From contig CAZJZI010000015.1 of the NCBI GenBank assembly GCA_964550435.1, positions 1 to 45,453 of the forward strand: 45,453 nt of DNA, given 5' to 3'. The translations under genes and the position numbers were made by a program. This stretch comes from UBA11400 sp964550435 (GTDB lineage: Bacteria > Bacteroidota > Rhodothermia > Balneolales > HLUCCA01). This document shows, in pieces, positions 1 to 8,138 of the stretch. The number at the start of each line of letters is the position of its first letter. Position 1 is the first letter of the stretch. The notes beneath the pieces were generated by a model. The model did no database searches, was not told where the DNA came from, and saw only the letters and a list, made by a program, of their open reading frames with translations.

Positions 1-779
1 ACCCGATTTCCGTAAGGGTCTCTTGCTGTTGGATTCATCTGTTCTGAGCGAAAGTCTTCCCCAAGAATTTCCTCAAGAGTTGGTGGAATTACTTCAAATC
101 CGAAATGAATATCTGCTCCAGGTTTGGCATCTATGGCAAATTGGCGTGTTCTGGATGAACTTAGTGGAATTTTCATTTCAATGTACATCACACTCGCACT
201 TCTGTCCATAGCCAATTCCAGTGACTGGGCCTTCAAGGCTGGAATATCGATGGGAACTGGGCGAACGGGGTCTCTTTTATTGACTCGCTGGACAATCATC
301 ACTCTTTCATCCATCGAATCTTCAATTGATTTTATCAAACGTTCATTTTCTGGAGCATTAGACCATCCTGGATTTTCGAGATACTCTTTACGAGCTCCTG
401 GAATCTCACTAAGAACAGTCAGGACGCCAACAGGGTACATTATGCCGAATGACCTTCGAAGATCCTTATCAGAATCAAAGTACAAATACAACCCGTACTT
501 TTGAATACTTTGAAATAATGCATTGTTTTTAAGTCCCAGAAACACGTATAGAAATTCATCATCATTACTAAAATACAGATCATAATCACCATCGGAATTA
601 AGTTGGACCCGATTCATAGACCAGTCTGATGCGTTACCATCTATTGAGATTGGTCTTTCAACTGAAGTGCTTGTCAAGACCTTAGTACGACTACATCCCA
701 AAACCGAAATTGATACGATTATCAATGTTGTGACAAAGACAAAAAATTTTGTAAATAGTAAGTTTTCAGATAATGACAT
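1..779 (-). CDS. Lipoprotein with CBM9/DOMON-like N-terminal region, C-terminus cut by the window edge
   Basis: The frame is open from the ATG at 779-777 to the window edge (259 codons), so the C-terminus is missing. Residues about 10-29 are hydrophobic and end in an SVLGC lipobox, so this should be a lipoprotein of the envelope. Just after it comes a PISIDGNASDW motif, typical of the start of CBM9-like/DOMON-type beta-sandwich domains. The rest (NDDEFLYVFLGLKN, later AIDAKPGADIHFGFEV) fits that sandwich pattern. A GGGAG Shine-Dalgarno lies at 792-796, 13 bases before the start. It is divergent from the bacilliredoxin gene. The substrate is unknown; in this phylum such domains occur in proteins that bind sugars, haem or surface polymers. 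The reading frame is certain, the family call moderate. Confidence 0.75.
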   Translation of the reverse strand, partial: MSLSENLLFTKFFVFVTTLIIVSISVLGCSRTKVLTSTSVERPISIDGNASDWSMNRVQLNSDGDYDLYFSNDDEFLYVFLGLKNNALFQSIQKYGLYLYFDSDKDLRRSFGIMYPVGVLTVLSEIPGARKEYLENPGWSNAPENERLIKSIEDSMDERVMIVQRVNKRDPVRPVPIDIPALKAQSLELAMDRSASVMYIEMKIPLSSSRTRQFAIDAKPGADIHFGFEVIPPTLEEILGEDFRSEQMNPTARDPYGNR

Positions 780-816
780 TGGACGGATGTACTCCCAAAA
801 ATTAGTTTAAAATTCG

Positions 817-824
817 TATATTTG
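817..824 (+). promoter_or_regulatory. Bacteroidota-type -7 promoter element for the bacilliredoxin gene
   Basis: TATATTTG matches the TAnnTTTG -7 consensus used by the primary sigma factor of Bacteroidota and relatives. It lies 43 bases before the ATG at 868. I see no convincing TTTG -33 element at the expected distance, so this is a tentative call. Confidence 0.4.
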
Positions 825-867
825 ACCATCAGAAAATAAACAAAAAACACAATTAACAAGGAATCTT

Positions 868-1296
868 ATGCAATTCGGATTTGGAATCGGCCCAGATACT
901 ACCTGGATGAGAACTGAACTCACTGATTTAGGTATCACTGAGCTTAAAACCCCTGAAGACGTAGATGCTGTTTTTGCAGAAAAGAAACCAGGAACTATGC
1001 TATTGGTTATTAACTCTGTTTGTGGCTGTGCTGCTGGAAACGCACGTCCAGGTGTAGCTATGGCACTTCAAAATGCAAAAGTACCGGACATGCTGTATTC
1101 AGTATTTGCTGGACAAGATCGCGAAGCAACAGAGCGCGCCCGTGGCTATTTTAGCGAGTTTCCTCCATCGTCTCCTTCTTTCGCATTTTTCAAAGATGGA
1201 GAAATTAAAGCAATGGTTCCAAGGCATAGAGTCGAGGGAAGATCTGCTCAAGAAGTAGCGAACGATTTGGTTATGATATTCAACGCGTTCTGTTAG
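868..1296 (+). CDS. BrxA/BrxB-family bacilliredoxin (YphP/YqiW type)
   Basis: The 142-residue protein has the family's usual length and its Cys-Gly-Cys active site in SVCGCAAGNARPG (Cys52, Cys54). In Bacillus the family removes bacillithiol from mixed disulfides on oxidised cytosolic proteins; many Bacteroidota carry one copy. The fold is thioredoxin-like, with the CxC at the start of a helix after a beta strand (TMLLVINS). AAGGA lies just upstream of the ATG. The gene is monocistronic: it has its own promoter candidate and a strong terminator after it. I see no sign of truncation. Whether this organism makes bacillithiol cannot be told from the window. Confidence 0.93.
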   Translation: MQFGFGIGPDTTWMRTELTDLGITELKTPEDVDAVFAEKKPGTMLLVINSVCGCAAGNARPGVAMALQNAKVPDMLYSVFAGQDREATERARGYFSEFPPSSPSFAFFKDGEIKAMVPRHRVEGRSAQEVANDLVMIFNAFC

Positions 1297-1320
1297 AAAT
1301 TTTTAGGTTAGCATATTTCA

Positions 1321-1360
1321 AAATCCTGCATGAATCTAGCTTATGCAGGATTTTTTTGTT
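1321..1360 (+). terminator. Intrinsic terminator after the bacilliredoxin gene
   Basis: AAATCCTGCAT (1321-1331) and ATGCAGGATTT (1343-1353) form a perfect 11-bp stem with an 11-base loop. The stem runs into a T7 tract and further T-rich sequence. This isolates brx from the phosphatase gene downstream. Confidence 0.9.
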
Positions 1361-1490
1361 TTTACAACCTTTTGTATAACAATATAGTAAAGCAATTTGT
1401 ACACTCAAACAGAGCACAGACAGTCTAACTTTTTGATGTCATAACTGCTCCGCTAGTATTAAACTATTCTTAAGTGTGTGCGTATGTAGT

Positions 1491-1505
1491 TGATAATGAT
1501 TATCA
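1491..1505. promoter_or_regulatory. Perfect 7-1-7 Fur-type box
   Basis: TGATAATGATTATCA is an exact match to the 7-1-7 Fur operator model TGATAATnATTATCA, a 7-bp inverted repeat around one base. It sits 36 bases before the TTG start at 1542 and downstream of the bacilliredoxin terminator, so it should control the phosphatase-hflKC unit. Zur and PerR sites are related and cannot be fully excluded, but this spelling is the Fur one. Confidence 0.7.
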
Positions 1506-1541
1506 TTCATTTTAACTATCAATTTATCTCTTAATTAAACT

Positions 1542-4082
1542 TTGTATTTACGGTCTGTTTATATCATAGTTTACCTCGGTGTAATCGGGTTAATTCTGTT
1601 CCTGTTGCTCAGGCCATCCATCGATTTCAACACTCATACACCAATTGAACTGAATAAAGATCAGGTTCAGGCTTTGGGATTTGATCGATTACTTGCACTG
1701 GGTATGGATACTACAGGAGTCCGCGGAATGCCACGCCGCTATCAAAGAGTAGGTCTTTATGAAGACAAGACAGCCCAGCAGTTGGGGTCAAATCTGAAAA
1801 ATCCGATTGAGATAAGATCATCGGGTATACCTTTGAGTGGTTGGAGTGTGATGTATGCTGGCTTGTACGAAGACGTGACGTCGATCACAAGTGATGAGGT
1901 TTTATTCGGCCAAATAGGCAAGGCAATACTAACATTTGATACCCAGGGTAGGGTCAGAACATTCAGAGGGAACCCCGAATTTAACGACAGTTTTGTCTCC
2001 GGTGTAGATCTTATTAGTGCTTCGAGTACTGTGGTTGAATTCTTCGGTTATGACCCTGACGGATTTGTGTTAAACGATACAATACCTATTGTTACACTAC
2101 AGCGTGATTTTTATAACCCCGAATCTAAACTTCAAAGTGATGATGACGATGGATCAAGAACCTTGACATGGGAATCCGGACCTGATCGTGGTACTGGTCC
2201 AATGAAGCTGACATTGACCTACAAACCAGTACTTAAAGCGAGTAGCACTACGATTGATACAACCGGGTTAGGGAATTCTGAAAACGGCATACAAATAGTA
2301 CGATTTTATGCTTCATATCACGAGATGGATACAACCGAAGCCGCTTCCAGTGAGGTATCAACCGGTGAGATAATTTTTTCAGTAGTTAGTATGGCGTTGC
2401 TAGTTGTGCTCATTGTTGTTACGGGACTTCGACAGTTATTCAGAGGTGAGGTAATTTGGGCAAGGGCGTTAATACTATTTGGAGTTACGGCTTTTGGATT
2501 GATATCGTACCGGATTTTGGCACTCCAGAACCTGTATTACAAAATACTTTCTGATTCAATGGTCATGATCGATATACTTTTGTATGTATTCATAGCCATA
2601 ATAGGAGCTGCGCTAATTGCCCTTGCCTACCTTGCTTGGGAGGGAATCGGCCGCAAACAAAATCAGGAGCAAATCCCGCATATTGACTCAATCTGGAGAG
2701 GTAACTTATTTCAACAGAAAATTGGTAAAGCAATTCTGGCAGGATATGGCTATGCCGGACTGGCATTGGCCATGTGGGCAATAGGAATGTATTTTTTCAA
2801 ACTAGTCTACTATCAATATGATGGTCAGCTCGGATTCATGGATCCTTCCAGCTCATTCCCATGGTTAACAACTTTGTTGAACAGTTGGCTATATACCTGG
2901 TTTACCACATTCGGGGCTGTTGCATTGGTTACTTCATTGTTAATGAATTTTATTAACAGATCCGTTCTTCAAGTTGGATTGGCATCTGCCATTTCAGCTT
3001 TGTTTATCGACCAGGCCTACAATTTTATCGACATCACTGGGTTCTGGTATGAGAAATGGATAGTGTACATCTTGATGATGGTACCAGTGGTATTAGCGTT
3101 CAAGTATTATGGCATTATCACTGCTGCAGTTAGCGTCTGGATTATGTTTGTGGTAGTTCGATTGTTTGTGTATTTGGGTTCCATGGATGGTTCTGTCCAC
3201 TTGAATGGATTTGTTCTTCTGGTCTCTCTACTGATTCCATTCGTGTTAGGTCTGGTTCTTCATCATTTCGGACGGAACTCACTACATGATGATCGGTTTA
3301 TTCCTGAATATGAGCAACGATTGAAGAAGCAAATGAGACTAGAAAGAGAATTTCAGATCGCAAAAGAGTCTCAGTATGCATTGTTACCTAAGTCTGCACC
3401 AGACATTCAAGGCGTGGATGTAAAAGGTTTCTTCATTCCATCATTTGATGTTGGTGGCGATTTCTACGAACATGTAATAAGGAGCAATGATCATGGTCAC
3501 GGCGACGAGTTGTTCATAACGGTTGTAGATGTATCTGGCAAAGGTATGAAAGCAGCGCTCTCGGCAATTTTTACGAGTGGATTGCTTCTATCACGGGTTA
3601 GAAGTCAGGATTGTGATCCTGCTAAAATTGTCAGTGATGTGAATGGCTTGTTACATGAACGCGTCGAGAAGCAGATGTTTGTAACGTGCATTCTGGCGAA
3701 GTACAGCATAAATGACAAATTACTCGAGTATGTAAATGCGGGACACTGTCAACCAATTCTTGTTAGAAGCGGGAAAGCTCAGCTACTTAGCTCCGCATTA
3801 CCCCGGTTTCCTCTTGGTATACGGGCAAATGTCAATTACAACGATTCACACCTTCAACTTGAGTCTGGTGACACGGTATTTTTCTATTCAGATGGACTTC
3901 CCGAGGCGAAATCTCCTTCTGGTGATCTCTTTGACTACTCAAATGTACCTGAATTATGCGAACAGGCAGTAGCAGATTTTAGAACATCCCATGAAATGTG
4001 TGAGTTTATTAAAAAGCGAATGCTGAACTTCAGCAATTACGAATTAGCAGATGATTTGACTGTGGTTGTTTTGCGTGTGTAA
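1542..4082 (+). CDS. Membrane-anchored SpoIIE-family (PP2C-type) serine/threonine phosphatase
   Basis: An 846-residue protein. One N-terminal membrane segment (about residues 7-25) precedes an extracytoplasmic region of roughly 250 residues. About eight hydrophobic segments then follow between residues 277 and 580. A short charged linker leads to a SpoIIE/RsbU-type PP2C domain (about 600-846) with the metal-binding motifs FDVGGDFYEH, VVDVSGKGMKAAL, VNAGHCQP and FFYSDGLPEAK. RsbU-type phosphatases dephosphorylate anti-anti-sigma factors in partner-switching pathways; no such partner lies in this window. The start is TTG at 1542: an in-frame stop lies at 1536-1538 and the first membrane segment leaves no later start. 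No clear Shine-Dalgarno is visible. It may be cotranscribed with hflK 64 bases downstream. The sensed signal is unknown. Confidence 0.88.
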   Translation: MYLRSVYIIVYLGVIGLILFLLLRPSIDFNTHTPIELNKDQVQALGFDRLLALGMDTTGVRGMPRRYQRVGLYEDKTAQQLGSNLKNPIEIRSSGIPLSGWSVMYAGLYEDVTSITSDEVLFGQIGKAILTFDTQGRVRTFRGNPEFNDSFVSGVDLISASSTVVEFFGYDPDGFVLNDTIPIVTLQRDFYNPESKLQSDDDDGSRTLTWESGPDRGTGPMKLTLTYKPVLKASSTTIDTTGLGNSENGIQIVRFYASYHEMDTTEAASSEVSTGEIIFSVVSMALLVVLIVVTGLRQLFRGEVIWARALILFGVTAFGLISYRILALQNLYYKILSDSMVMIDILLYVFIAIIGAALIALAYLAWEGIGRKQNQEQIPHIDSIWRGNLFQQKIGKAILAGYGYAGLALAMWAIGMYFFKLVYYQYDGQLGFMDPSSSFPWLTTLLNSWLYTWFTTFGAVALVTSLLMNFINRSVLQVGLASAISALFIDQAYNFIDITGFWYEKWIVYILMMVPVVLAFKYYGIITAAVSVWIMFVVVRLFVYLGSMDGSVHLNGFVLLVSLLIPFVLGLVLHHFGRNSLHDDRFIPEYEQRLKKQMRLEREFQIAKESQYALLPKSAPDIQGVDVKGFFIPSFDVGGDFYEHVIRSNDHGHGDELFITVVDVSGKGMKAALSAIFTSGLLLSRVRSQDCDPAKIVSDVNGLLHERVEKQMFVTCILAKYSINDKLLEYVNAGHCQPILVRSGKAQLLSSALPRFPLGIRANVNYNDSHLQLESGDTVFFYSDGLPEAKSPSGDLFDYSNVPELCEQAVADFRTSHEMCEFIKKRMLNFSNYELADDLTVVVLRV

Positions 4083-4146
4083 TAATCACGATATAAAGTT
4101 CAAATCTGTAGTATTAAAGCTTATTAACCCCTAGAGCAAAAAAACA

Positions 4147-5142
4147 ATGGCAAAACCAAATTTTCCAGGGATGAGTGTCCCACCTGAGCTAAAGCTACTC
4201 AGGAAATTTTTGAGGCCAATACTAGTAGGACTTTTGGTTCTTATTGGACTCCTCACATCAATTTATACAGTTGGTCCGGAAGAGGTAGGTGTAGTAGTAC
4301 GGTTTGGAAAATATGAACGAACTGTTGACCCTGGACTTAATTTCAAAATGCCATTTGGAGTTGAATCTGTCGAGAAGATTCCCGTCGAACGTCAATTGAA
4401 ACAGGAATTCGGATTTCGAACAACATCATCAGGTGTTCGTTCAACTTATGCAAAGGCTGACTATGTAGACGAGTCGCTTATGTTAACAGGAGATTTGAAC
4501 CTGGCAGATGTTGAATGGGTGGTTCAGTACCGGATTTCGGATCCTTATCTATTCCTGTTTAAAGTCAGAAATGCAGAGAAAACCTTGAGAGATATGTCAG
4601 AATCGGCAGTTCGAAAGGTAGTTGGTGATCGAACCGTAAATGAAGTATTAACGGTGGGACGTGTTGAAATAGCAACATCTGTTGAAAGGCTTCTTCAGGA
4701 ATTATGCAATGAATACGAAAACGGAATCACAATAGACCAAGTAGTACTTCAGGATGTGAATCCACCAGATCCCGTGAAACCATCATTTAATGCCGTAAAC
4801 GAAGCTCAGCAGCAACGAGAAACACTTATAAATCAAGGGCAATCGGAGTTTAACAGAGTAATACCAAGAGCAAGGGGAGAGGCCCTTCAGACAATTCAAC
4901 AGGCCGAAGCCTATGCCCTGAACAGAGTGAATGGTGCACGCGGTGAAACCGTCAGATTTATTTCACTCTATGAAGAGTACATTAAGGCTCCTGAAGTTAC
5001 TAAAAAGCGGCTATATCTTGAAACCATGCAACGTGTAATGCCAAGAATTGGTAATAAAGTAATTGTAGACGAACAAGGTAACAATCTATTACCGCTGCTT
5101 CAGTTGAATGCTCAGAATAACACAAACAGGGGATCCAACTAA
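4147..5142 (+). CDS. hflK: HflK, SPFH-domain modulator of FtsH protease
   Basis: The 331-residue protein has one membrane anchor (about 25-45) followed by a band-7/SPFH domain beginning TVGPEEVGVVVRFGKYERTV. The conserved VVLQDVNPPDPVKPSFN segment and a long helical region rich in Gln, Glu and Ala (about 220-270) come after. With HflC it forms a large membrane ring that encloses and modulates FtsH in quality control of membrane proteins. The C-terminus ends in Asn-rich residues. The stop overlaps the hflC start (TAATG at 5140-5144), which indicates translational coupling. The ribosome site is weak. Confidence 0.93.
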   Translation: MAKPNFPGMSVPPELKLLRKFLRPILVGLLVLIGLLTSIYTVGPEEVGVVVRFGKYERTVDPGLNFKMPFGVESVEKIPVERQLKQEFGFRTTSSGVRSTYAKADYVDESLMLTGDLNLADVEWVVQYRISDPYLFLFKVRNAEKTLRDMSESAVRKVVGDRTVNEVLTVGRVEIATSVERLLQELCNEYENGITIDQVVLQDVNPPDPVKPSFNAVNEAQQQRETLINQGQSEFNRVIPRARGEALQTIQQAEAYALNRVNGARGETVRFISLYEEYIKAPEVTKKRLYLETMQRVMPRIGNKVIVDEQGNNLLPLLQLNAQNNTNRGSN

Positions 5143-6080
5143 TGAAAAATTTTATAGCCATACTTGCAATAATCTTTGGAATCCTTGGTGTTGTAGCCAT
5201 TTTCGATTCCGTTTATGTCATAGAAGAGACTCAGCAGGTCATTGTTACACAGTTTGGGCGACCAGTAGGCGACCCTAAGAGTGAGCCGGGACTCAGTGCG
5301 AAAATTCCATTTATTCAAAAAGTGAGTTATTTCGATAAACGCTACCTGGAATGGGACGGCGATGCAAATCAGGTTCCAACCAAAGATAAAAAGTTCATAT
5401 TTGTCGACAGTTACGCACGTTGGGAAATCACAGACCCACTGCAATTTTTCATTCGTTTACGCGATGAACGTGGTGCTCAATCAAGGATATCTGACATTCT
5501 GGATGGTGAAACACGAAATGCAGTGGCTAGTCATGACCTGATTGAGCTTGTTCGTTCCACAAATCGAACTCCAGAACAGACTGAGGAATTTCTGGAGGAA
5601 CTTGATGTTCTAGACAGCATTGCTATAGGTAGAGATTCCATCGAAACAATAGTACTTCAACGTGCAAATGATAGAACCGCTGACCTTGGAATCAGAATTC
5701 TTGATTTCCGATTTAAGCGAATGAACTATGTTGATGAAGTACGAGAAAGCATCAACCAGCGTATGATTTCAGAAAGAAACCAGATTGCTGATCTGTTCCG
5801 GTCAGAGGGACAAGGTGAAGCCCAGAGAATTGAGGGTGAGAAAGAACGTGAACTTGCAGCGATTCAGTCTGAAGCAGCTCGTCAAGCTCAGGAAATCCGT
5901 GGTCGTGCAGATGCGGAAGCTACATCTATCTATGCATCAGCTTACAACAGAACAGCACAGTCCAGAGAGTTGTACTCATTTTTAAAAGGACTTGAAGCAC
6001 TGGAAGCCTCACTAGATACCAACACAACGGTAATATTATCAACCGATAGTGAGTTGTTTAAACTACTATCCAGACCTTAA
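5142..6080 (+). CDS. hflC: HflC, SPFH-domain partner of HflK
   Basis: The 312-residue protein has an N-terminal membrane segment (about 3-25), then the SPFH domain with YVIEETQQVIVTQFGRPVG and FVDSYARWEITDPLQFF, both characteristic of HflC. An Ala/Glu-rich helix follows (about 210-275; REL AAIQSEAARQAQEI region). It is the obligate partner of HflK in the FtsH-modulating complex. It starts on the last base of the hflK stop codon. Its own stop (TAA 6078-6080) interlocks with the stop of the convergent glycosyltransferase gene, leaving no room for a terminator between them. Confidence 0.93.
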   Translation: MKNFIAILAIIFGILGVVAIFDSVYVIEETQQVIVTQFGRPVGDPKSEPGLSAKIPFIQKVSYFDKRYLEWDGDANQVPTKDKKFIFVDSYARWEITDPLQFFIRLRDERGAQSRISDILDGETRNAVASHDLIELVRSTNRTPEQTEEFLEELDVLDSIAIGRDSIETIVLQRANDRTADLGIRILDFRFKRMNYVDEVRESINQRMISERNQIADLFRSEGQGEAQRIEGEKERELAAIQSEAARQAQEIRGRADAEATSIYASAYNRTAQSRELYSFLKGLEALEASLDTNTTVILSTDSELFKLLSRP

Positions 6081-7093
6081 CGCGAATTGTTGCTTAGTGG
6101 AGTACTACTGAGGGCTCCACTAAGTATCCTATCGATGATTTGCTTAGATTCATTGGGAAAAGGGATAGCTTCCTGTGGCGATTGATTCAGCCAAACTTTT
6201 AACATCTCAGTGAATCCGTCGTCAATCCTTTTGGCGACCGAAACTCCAAAGGACTTTAGTGCTTCAGCGTTACATTGCTGCTCATATTGTCCTGTCATCG
6301 GTATAACCATAAGTCGCTTACCAAGGAAAAGGGCTTCAGCGGGTGCTTCGAACCCTGCACCACAAAGTAATCCATCAGAAACTTCGAGACTTTTCAAATA
6401 CAACTGATTGTTGATTGGGTAAATCTTAACGTTCTCAATGGTTCGTTCTGCTTTGGCATGTTTTGAAAATACAGCCCAGTTATACTTCTTAATTTGAAGG
6501 AAGTGTGGAATCATTAGCTCTTCACCATAGGCTGGCAAATACACTGTAATCGTGTTGGTAACTACCGGACTAAGGTCTCTTACTTCCTTGCGAATAACCG
6601 GAGTCGTAATAAAGGTGTCATATGGTTTGTAGTGGAATCCGACTGCTGAAGAACAAGGTGCATAATTTCTGAACAACCACTCAGTTGCCAGGTTTTTTTT
6701 GTCCGGACGGGGTGTTAAACTGGATAAGAAAGCTGCCTGATGACTAATTCCAATGCAGTCAATACCAGCACGTTTACAAGCCCATGCAGTTACCGGTTCA
6801 TAATCATTTAGAATCAAGTCGTAACCGCTGAGATCGAGCTGCATGACATTATTCAGAAATGCAGCGGGTTGAAAGTTCATTAGGGTATCTAAATAGTCAA
6901 CGCCACCATGTTTCCCGAATGTATAGCTAATACCAGGTAGTTGATACTTGACAGGATGTCCTGGATCTACCTCCGCACTAGTTCCACTAACAAGAACATC
7001 AAGATTTACATGTTCTTTTAGAATTGGAATGAACTCTCTGGCTCGTGAAATGTGACCGTTTCCGGTTCCCTGGATGGCATATAGTACGTTCAT
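6077..7093 (-). CDS. MJ1255/VC2487-family glycosyltransferase
   Basis: The 338-residue protein begins MNVLYAIQGTGNGHISRA, the GNGH loop typical of GT-B glycosyltransferases related to MurG. It continues with FGKHGGVDYLDTL and a nucleotide-sugar-side GAGFEAPAEALFLGKRLMVIP motif near the C-terminus. This matches the MJ1255/VC2487 family (TIGR00661), whose substrate is not established. It follows the LpxH-like phosphoesterase by only 3 bases, so the two are cotranscribed, which hints at a role in lipid or envelope glycoconjugates. That role is inference. Confidence 0.82.
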   Translation of the reverse strand: MNVLYAIQGTGNGHISRAREFIPILKEHVNLDVLVSGTSAEVDPGHPVKYQLPGISYTFGKHGGVDYLDTLMNFQPAAFLNNVMQLDLSGYDLILNDYEPVTAWACKRAGIDCIGISHQAAFLSSLTPRPDKKNLATEWLFRNYAPCSSAVGFHYKPYDTFITTPVIRKEVRDLSPVVTNTITVYLPAYGEELMIPHFLQIKKYNWAVFSKHAKAERTIENVKIYPINNQLYLKSLEVSDGLLCGAGFEAPAEALFLGKRLMVIPMTGQYEQQCNAEALKSFGVSVAKRIDDGFTEMLKVWLNQSPQEAIPFPNESKQIIDRILSGALSSTPLSNNSR

Positions 7094-7096
7094 TGA

Positions 7097-7933
7097 TTAC
7101 CTGAATAAAACTTGTTTCAGTACGGTTTCATGAAAGTTCATTTCAACAGTTTCCGGTGGCTCTGGAAAATGTTCGTCTACATGTATGAACTCTTCTTCAC
7201 GATATTGAAACAGAGTCCATTCACCCTTCTTGTACTCCAGTGCGGTCAGATTTTCAATCCAATCACCCGAATTCATATATGATACTGATCCGAATTCATT
7301 GGCATATCTTTTGATATTCGGTCGATGAATGTGTCCACATACTACGGCATCATACTTGTTTTCGATTGCCAATTCAGTTGCAGTGAGTTCAAAATCTGAG
7401 ATAAATGTGACTGCACTTTTAACTTTGTCCTTGATTCGTTTCGAAAGCGACATCTTGCCTTTTCCAAGGCTTGTAGAAATGAAGTTGAAGAAACGATTTA
7501 TTAAGATCAGGAGATCATAACCAGTAGCACCAAGCTTGGCAATGAATTTTGAATAGCGCATGGTCACATCAAATACATCGCCATGAAAGAACCAAACTTT
7601 CTGGCCATCAATCTCCAGTAGCAACCGGTCTTTGAGATGGAAGTTACCGAATGAAGTTTCAGAGAACTTGCGTAGTACCTCGTCATGATTTCCAGTGAGG
7701 TAGTAGATTTCGGTTCCCGACATCATCATTTTCAGAATTCTACGAACGACTTTAATGTGATCTTCGGGGAAATAGTACTTTTTGAATTGCCAGGCGTCGA
7801 TTATATCACCGTTAAGTATCAGTATTTTGGGGTCGATGCTTTTGAGATATCGGTTTACTTCTCTGGCGTGACAACCGTAAGTTCCGAGGTGAATGTCGGA
7901 CAAAACAGCTACATCAATTTTGCGTTTCTGCAT
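7097..7933 (-). CDS. LpxH-like metallophosphoesterase (UDP-2,3-diacylglucosamine diphosphatase family)
   Basis: The 278-residue calcineurin-type phosphoesterase shows the full metal-binding series: SDIHLG (Asp13, His15), NGDIID, GNHDE, FFHGDVFD and CGHIHRP. The spacing and the GNHDE motif resemble LpxH, which hydrolyses UDP-2,3-diacylglucosamine to lipid X in lipid A synthesis. However, it is longer than E. coli LpxH (about 240 residues). Paralogues annotated this way in Bacteroidota may act on other substrates. It is the first gene of a two-gene unit with the glycosyltransferase. Two TTGTTAACG repeats lie 59-78 bases upstream. Confidence 0.8.
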   Translation of the reverse strand: MQKRKIDVAVLSDIHLGTYGCHAREVNRYLKSIDPKILILNGDIIDAWQFKKYYFPEDHIKVVRRILKMMMSGTEIYYLTGNHDEVLRKFSETSFGNFHLKDRLLLEIDGQKVWFFHGDVFDVTMRYSKFIAKLGATGYDLLILINRFFNFISTSLGKGKMSLSKRIKDKVKSAVTFISDFELTATELAIENKYDAVVCGHIHRPNIKRYANEFGSVSYMNSGDWIENLTALEYKKGEWTLFQYREEEFIHVDEHFPEPPETVEMNFHETVLKQVLFR

Positions 7934-7991
7934 AGGGTAGGATTATGGTTGCAGAAAGATCGGGAACAGGTGTGAACCTGGTGTTAATTAG

Positions 7992-8011
7992 TTGTTAACG
8001 TATTGTTAACG
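7992..8011. repeat. Two TTGTTAACG direct repeats with 11-bp period
   Basis: TTGTTAACG occurs at 7992-8000 and 8003-8011, one helical turn apart. Each copy contains the palindrome GTTAAC. The pair lies upstream of the phosphoesterase-glycosyltransferase unit and could be a regulator binding site. No regulator is known to me. Confidence 0.5.
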
Positions 8012-8080
8012 AATCGATTAGAGATATCTTTATTTAAATGTAAAAACGGTTGTTATCAGAAAGAGGGTTCTATTAGATAT

Positions 8081-8117
8081 AAAAAAGAAGGGGACACGGT
8101 AAAAACCGAATCCCCTC
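8081..8117 (-). terminator. Intrinsic terminator of the ddl-nadK-mdh unit
   Basis: On the minus strand GGGGATTCGGT (8115-8105) pairs with ACCGTGTCCCC (8100-8090), with a 2x2 internal loop and a TTTT loop. It is followed by TTCTTTTTT. It lies 22 bases after the mdh stop. Confidence 0.8.
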
Positions 8118-8138
8118 AATAGGCGAAGGCATTTAAAA

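Noticed and set aside
1..504. Plus-strand frames at 23-211 and 124-504
   Set aside because: They are antisense to the lipoprotein frame, which is open for 259 codons and has a lipobox and a Shine-Dalgarno.
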